64,000 bases of DNA from Bacillota bacterium (GTDB lineage: Bacteria > Bacillota > Clostridia > Lachnospirales > Lachnospiraceae): contig JAEYFP010000008.1 in the NCBI GenBank assembly GCA_023402845.1, forward strand, positions 62,001 through 126,000. The letters are read 5' to 3'. Shown piece after piece: positions 62,061 through 64,000 of this stretch (position 1 is the stretch's first letter; each line of letters starts with the position of its first letter). The position numbers and the translations under genes were made by a program. The notes beneath the pieces are model-generated. The model searched no databases and was not told where the DNA came from. It saw only the letters and a list, made by a program, of their open reading frames with translations.

Positions 62061-64000
62061 ATGAATTATGGTAGACGCGGTGCAAGAAAGAGACAAAAGG
62101 AGCTTTCTTCACAATCTACAAAAATAGGGAAATTTTTTGCCATCACGCTTTTTAAGGCGCTGGTATTTGCTGTTGTCGCGGTCGGGGTTGTCGGCCTGTG
62201 TGCCGGTATCGGCCTGTTTATGGGCGTCATCGATACTGCACCTGATGTGTCTAATATCGACGTGTCTCCCGCCGGTTTTTCTACAACCGTATATGATAAT
62301 GAAGGAAACCAGATCACAAAGCTCGTCGCGGAAAATTCGAACAGAATTTATATTACGATCGATAAGATCCCTGAACATTTGCAGAATGCATTTGTTGCAA
62401 TCGAGGATGAACGTTTTTATACGCATAACGGCATTGATATCCAGGGTATTATCCGTGCGGGTGTTACAGCTCTGACGAGCGGTGATTTATCGCAGGGAGC
62501 CAGTACGATCACCCAGCAGTTACTGAAAAATAATGTCTTTACATCGTGGACCGCAGAGTCTTCTAAGATTGAAAGCTTCAAGCGTAAATTTCAGGAGCAA
62601 TATTGTGCGGTGCAGCTTGAAAAGGAAATGGACAAGGCTACCATTCTGGAAAACTATCTGAATACGATTAACCTCGGACAGGGAACCCTCGGGGTACAGG
62701 CAGCTTCTCTGCGCTATTTCGGCAAACCGGCATCAGAGCTGACAATTTCCGAATCCGCAGTCATTGCTGCGATCACACAGAATCCATCCCGTTGGAATCC
62801 GATCTCCCATCCGGAAAATAATACAGAGCGCCGTAAATCAGTCCTTGTCAAGATGCGCGACCAAGGCTATATTTCGCAGGCCGAATATGATGAAGCGCTT
62901 GAGGACGATGTGTATTCCCGCATTAAAACTGTGGACGAGCAGACACAAAAAAATACAATCTACACGTATTTCGTCGATGAACTGACCGCACAGGTGATTG
63001 ATGATTTGCAGGAAATCAAGGGCTATTCCTATACACAGGCATATAATTCCCTGTACAGCGGCGGTCTGAGCATCTTCACAACACAGGACCCCAGCGTCCA
63101 GAAAATATGCGACGAGGAATTTGCCAATACGGAAAACTATCCGGAGGATACTAAGCTCTATCTAAATTACGAGCTGACCTTTGAGGATGCAAACGGCGAA
63201 ACAGTCAATTTCAGCACGCAGAGCTTTGAAGCCTACTTCAAGCAGGAAAGCCCGAAATTTAATATGATTTTCTCAACCGAAGAGGAAGCGCAGGAAAAAA
63301 TCGACACCTATAAAGCGGCCGTCACGGAACCGGGCTACAAATTTATAGCCGAAAACGCCACACTGACCCCACAGCCGCAGGCATCCATCAGTGTCATAGA
63401 TCAGTCTAGCGGAGAAGTTCTCGCCATCGTCGGCGGACGCGGACAAAAGGCTGCCAGCCTGACACTCAACCGCGCAACGGATACGAAGCGTCAGCCGGGG
63501 TCCTGCTTTAAGGTGCTCGCAGCTTACGCTCCGGCCCTCGACAGTGCCGGTTTCACGCTCGCTTCCACACAGGTCGACGAACCTTACAATTATGCCGACG
63601 GACGGCCGGTTTCCAACTGGTACAGTACCGGTTACAAGGGGATCTGCACCATCCGCTACGGTATCGAGCAGTCGCTGAATATCGTTGCTGTCAAGACACT
63701 GACAGACATCACGCCGCAGCTTGGCTTTGACTATCTGCTGAATTTCGGATTTACGACACTCGTAGAGCGCCGCACAGAGGCAAGCGGTGCGATTTCCACT
63801 GATATTACACAGGCACTCGCACTCGGCGGTGTAACCGACGGTGTGACAAATCTTGAGCTGACCGCAGCTTACGCCGCTGTCGCCAATAAGGGAACCTATA
63901 CAAAACCGATGTTCTACACGAAGATTGTAGATCATGACGGCAACGTGCTCATTGACAATACACCAAAGACCCGTCAGGTAATTAAGGAAACAACTGCTTT
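62061..64000 (+). CDS. Class A penicillin-binding protein (partial)
   Basis: A bifunctional peptidoglycan synthase, 646 codons visible before the right edge. One membrane segment (~30-55), the GT51 glycosyltransferase domain (EDERFYTHNGID, GASTITQQLLKN, residues ~75-250) and a transpeptidase domain with SCFK as the S-x-x-K motif and SLN as the S-x-N motif. The K-T-G motif is beyond the window. ATG 62061 follows AAGGAGG. Confidence 0.94.
   Translation, partial: MNYGRRGARKRQKELSSQSTKIGKFFAITLFKALVFAVVAVGVVGLCAGIGLFMGVIDTAPDVSNIDVSPAGFSTTVYDNEGNQITKLVAENSNRIYITIDKIPEHLQNAFVAIEDERFYTHNGIDIQGIIRAGVTALTSGDLSQGASTITQQLLKNNVFTSWTAESSKIESFKRKFQEQYCAVQLEKEMDKATILENYLNTINLGQGTLGVQAASLRYFGKPASELTISESAVIAAITQNPSRWNPISHPENNTERRKSVLVKMRDQGYISQAEYDEALEDDVYSRIKTVDEQTQKNTIYTYFVDELTAQVIDDLQEIKGYSYTQAYNSLYSGGLSIFTTQDPSVQKICDEEFANTENYPEDTKLYLNYELTFEDANGETVNFSTQSFEAYFKQESPKFNMIFSTEEEAQEKIDTYKAAVTEPGYKFIAENATLTPQPQASISVIDQSSGEVLAIVGGRGQKAASLTLNRATDTKRQPGSCFKVLAAYAPALDSAGFTLASTQVDEPYNYADGRPVSNWYSTGYKGICTIRYGIEQSLNIVAVKTLTDITPQLGFDYLLNFGFTTLVERRTEASGAISTDITQALALGGVTDGVTNLELTAAYAAVANKGTYTKPMFYTKIVDHDGNVLIDNTPKTRQVIKETTA

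Overview
The window looks like chromosomal DNA of an anaerobic, spore-forming Gram-positive of the Clostridia, most likely the Lachnospiraceae. The evidence is strong AGGAGG ribosome-binding sites, spoVAB, spoVAC and spoVAD, a class III (oxygen-sensitive) ribonucleotide reductase, a clostridial short flavodoxin, and clostridial families such as DUF3793, DUF2225, DUF2974 and DUF3048. Almost all genes are intact and tightly packed. No prophage, insertion sequence, CRISPR array, rRNA or tRNA was found.

Region 1 (1-10280, mostly minus strand) is a metal-uptake island: a SAM methyltransferase, an AraC regulator, two half-ABC transporters of the YbtP/YbtQ-IrtA/IrtB type, and a complete nickel/oligopeptide (Nik/Opp/Cnt-like) importer whose binding protein runs off the left edge. 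Two promoters here carry a 16-bp box, GTTAG-N6-CTAAC. The only other copy I found is at the promoter of a DUF3793-flavodoxin operon 30 kb away (40803-40818), which suggests an iron- or metal-starvation regulon. Region 2 (10406-17985) is an AfuABC/FbpABC-like importer with a YesM/YesN-type two-component system and a nearby inositol-monophosphatase-family enzyme; uptake of a phosphorylated sugar is as plausible as uptake of iron.

Region 3 (18011-32445) holds pyrF, nrdD with a fused redoxin domain, two NrdR-like boxes and a structured leader, hflX, a TPR lipoprotein, traX-like and DUF2974 genes, a PLP decarboxylase, lepB, an MBOAT/SGNH O-acylation pair and a DUF3048 lipoprotein. Region 4 (32497-39649) is an alpha-glucoside ABC importer with a GH65 phosphorylase and beta-phosphoglucomutase. 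The LacI-type regulator beside it is broken by an internal deletion and frameshift.

Region 5 (39728-49700) contains the flavodoxin operon, an osmoprotectant (OpuC-like) importer, enolase, a GNAT acetyltransferase, a CNNM/CBS transporter with an unusual RNA-like leader, and a DUF4097/LiaF-like envelope-stress pair. Region 6 (49703-64000) contains a small envelope protein behind a perfect 26-bp palindrome, DUF2225, glnS, small zinc-ribbon and DUF2085 proteins, the spoVA genes, a corrinoid adenosyltransferase, an SSB-like protein, typA, mgtE with an upstream leader ORF, a YigZ protein, and a class A penicillin-binding protein that runs off the right edge behind a 75-bp tandem repeat.

The best candidates for something undescribed are the metallophore-like island with its shared box, the hairpin leaders of nrdD and of the CNNM/CBS gene, and a dispersed GTTACTGTTCAC repeat family.
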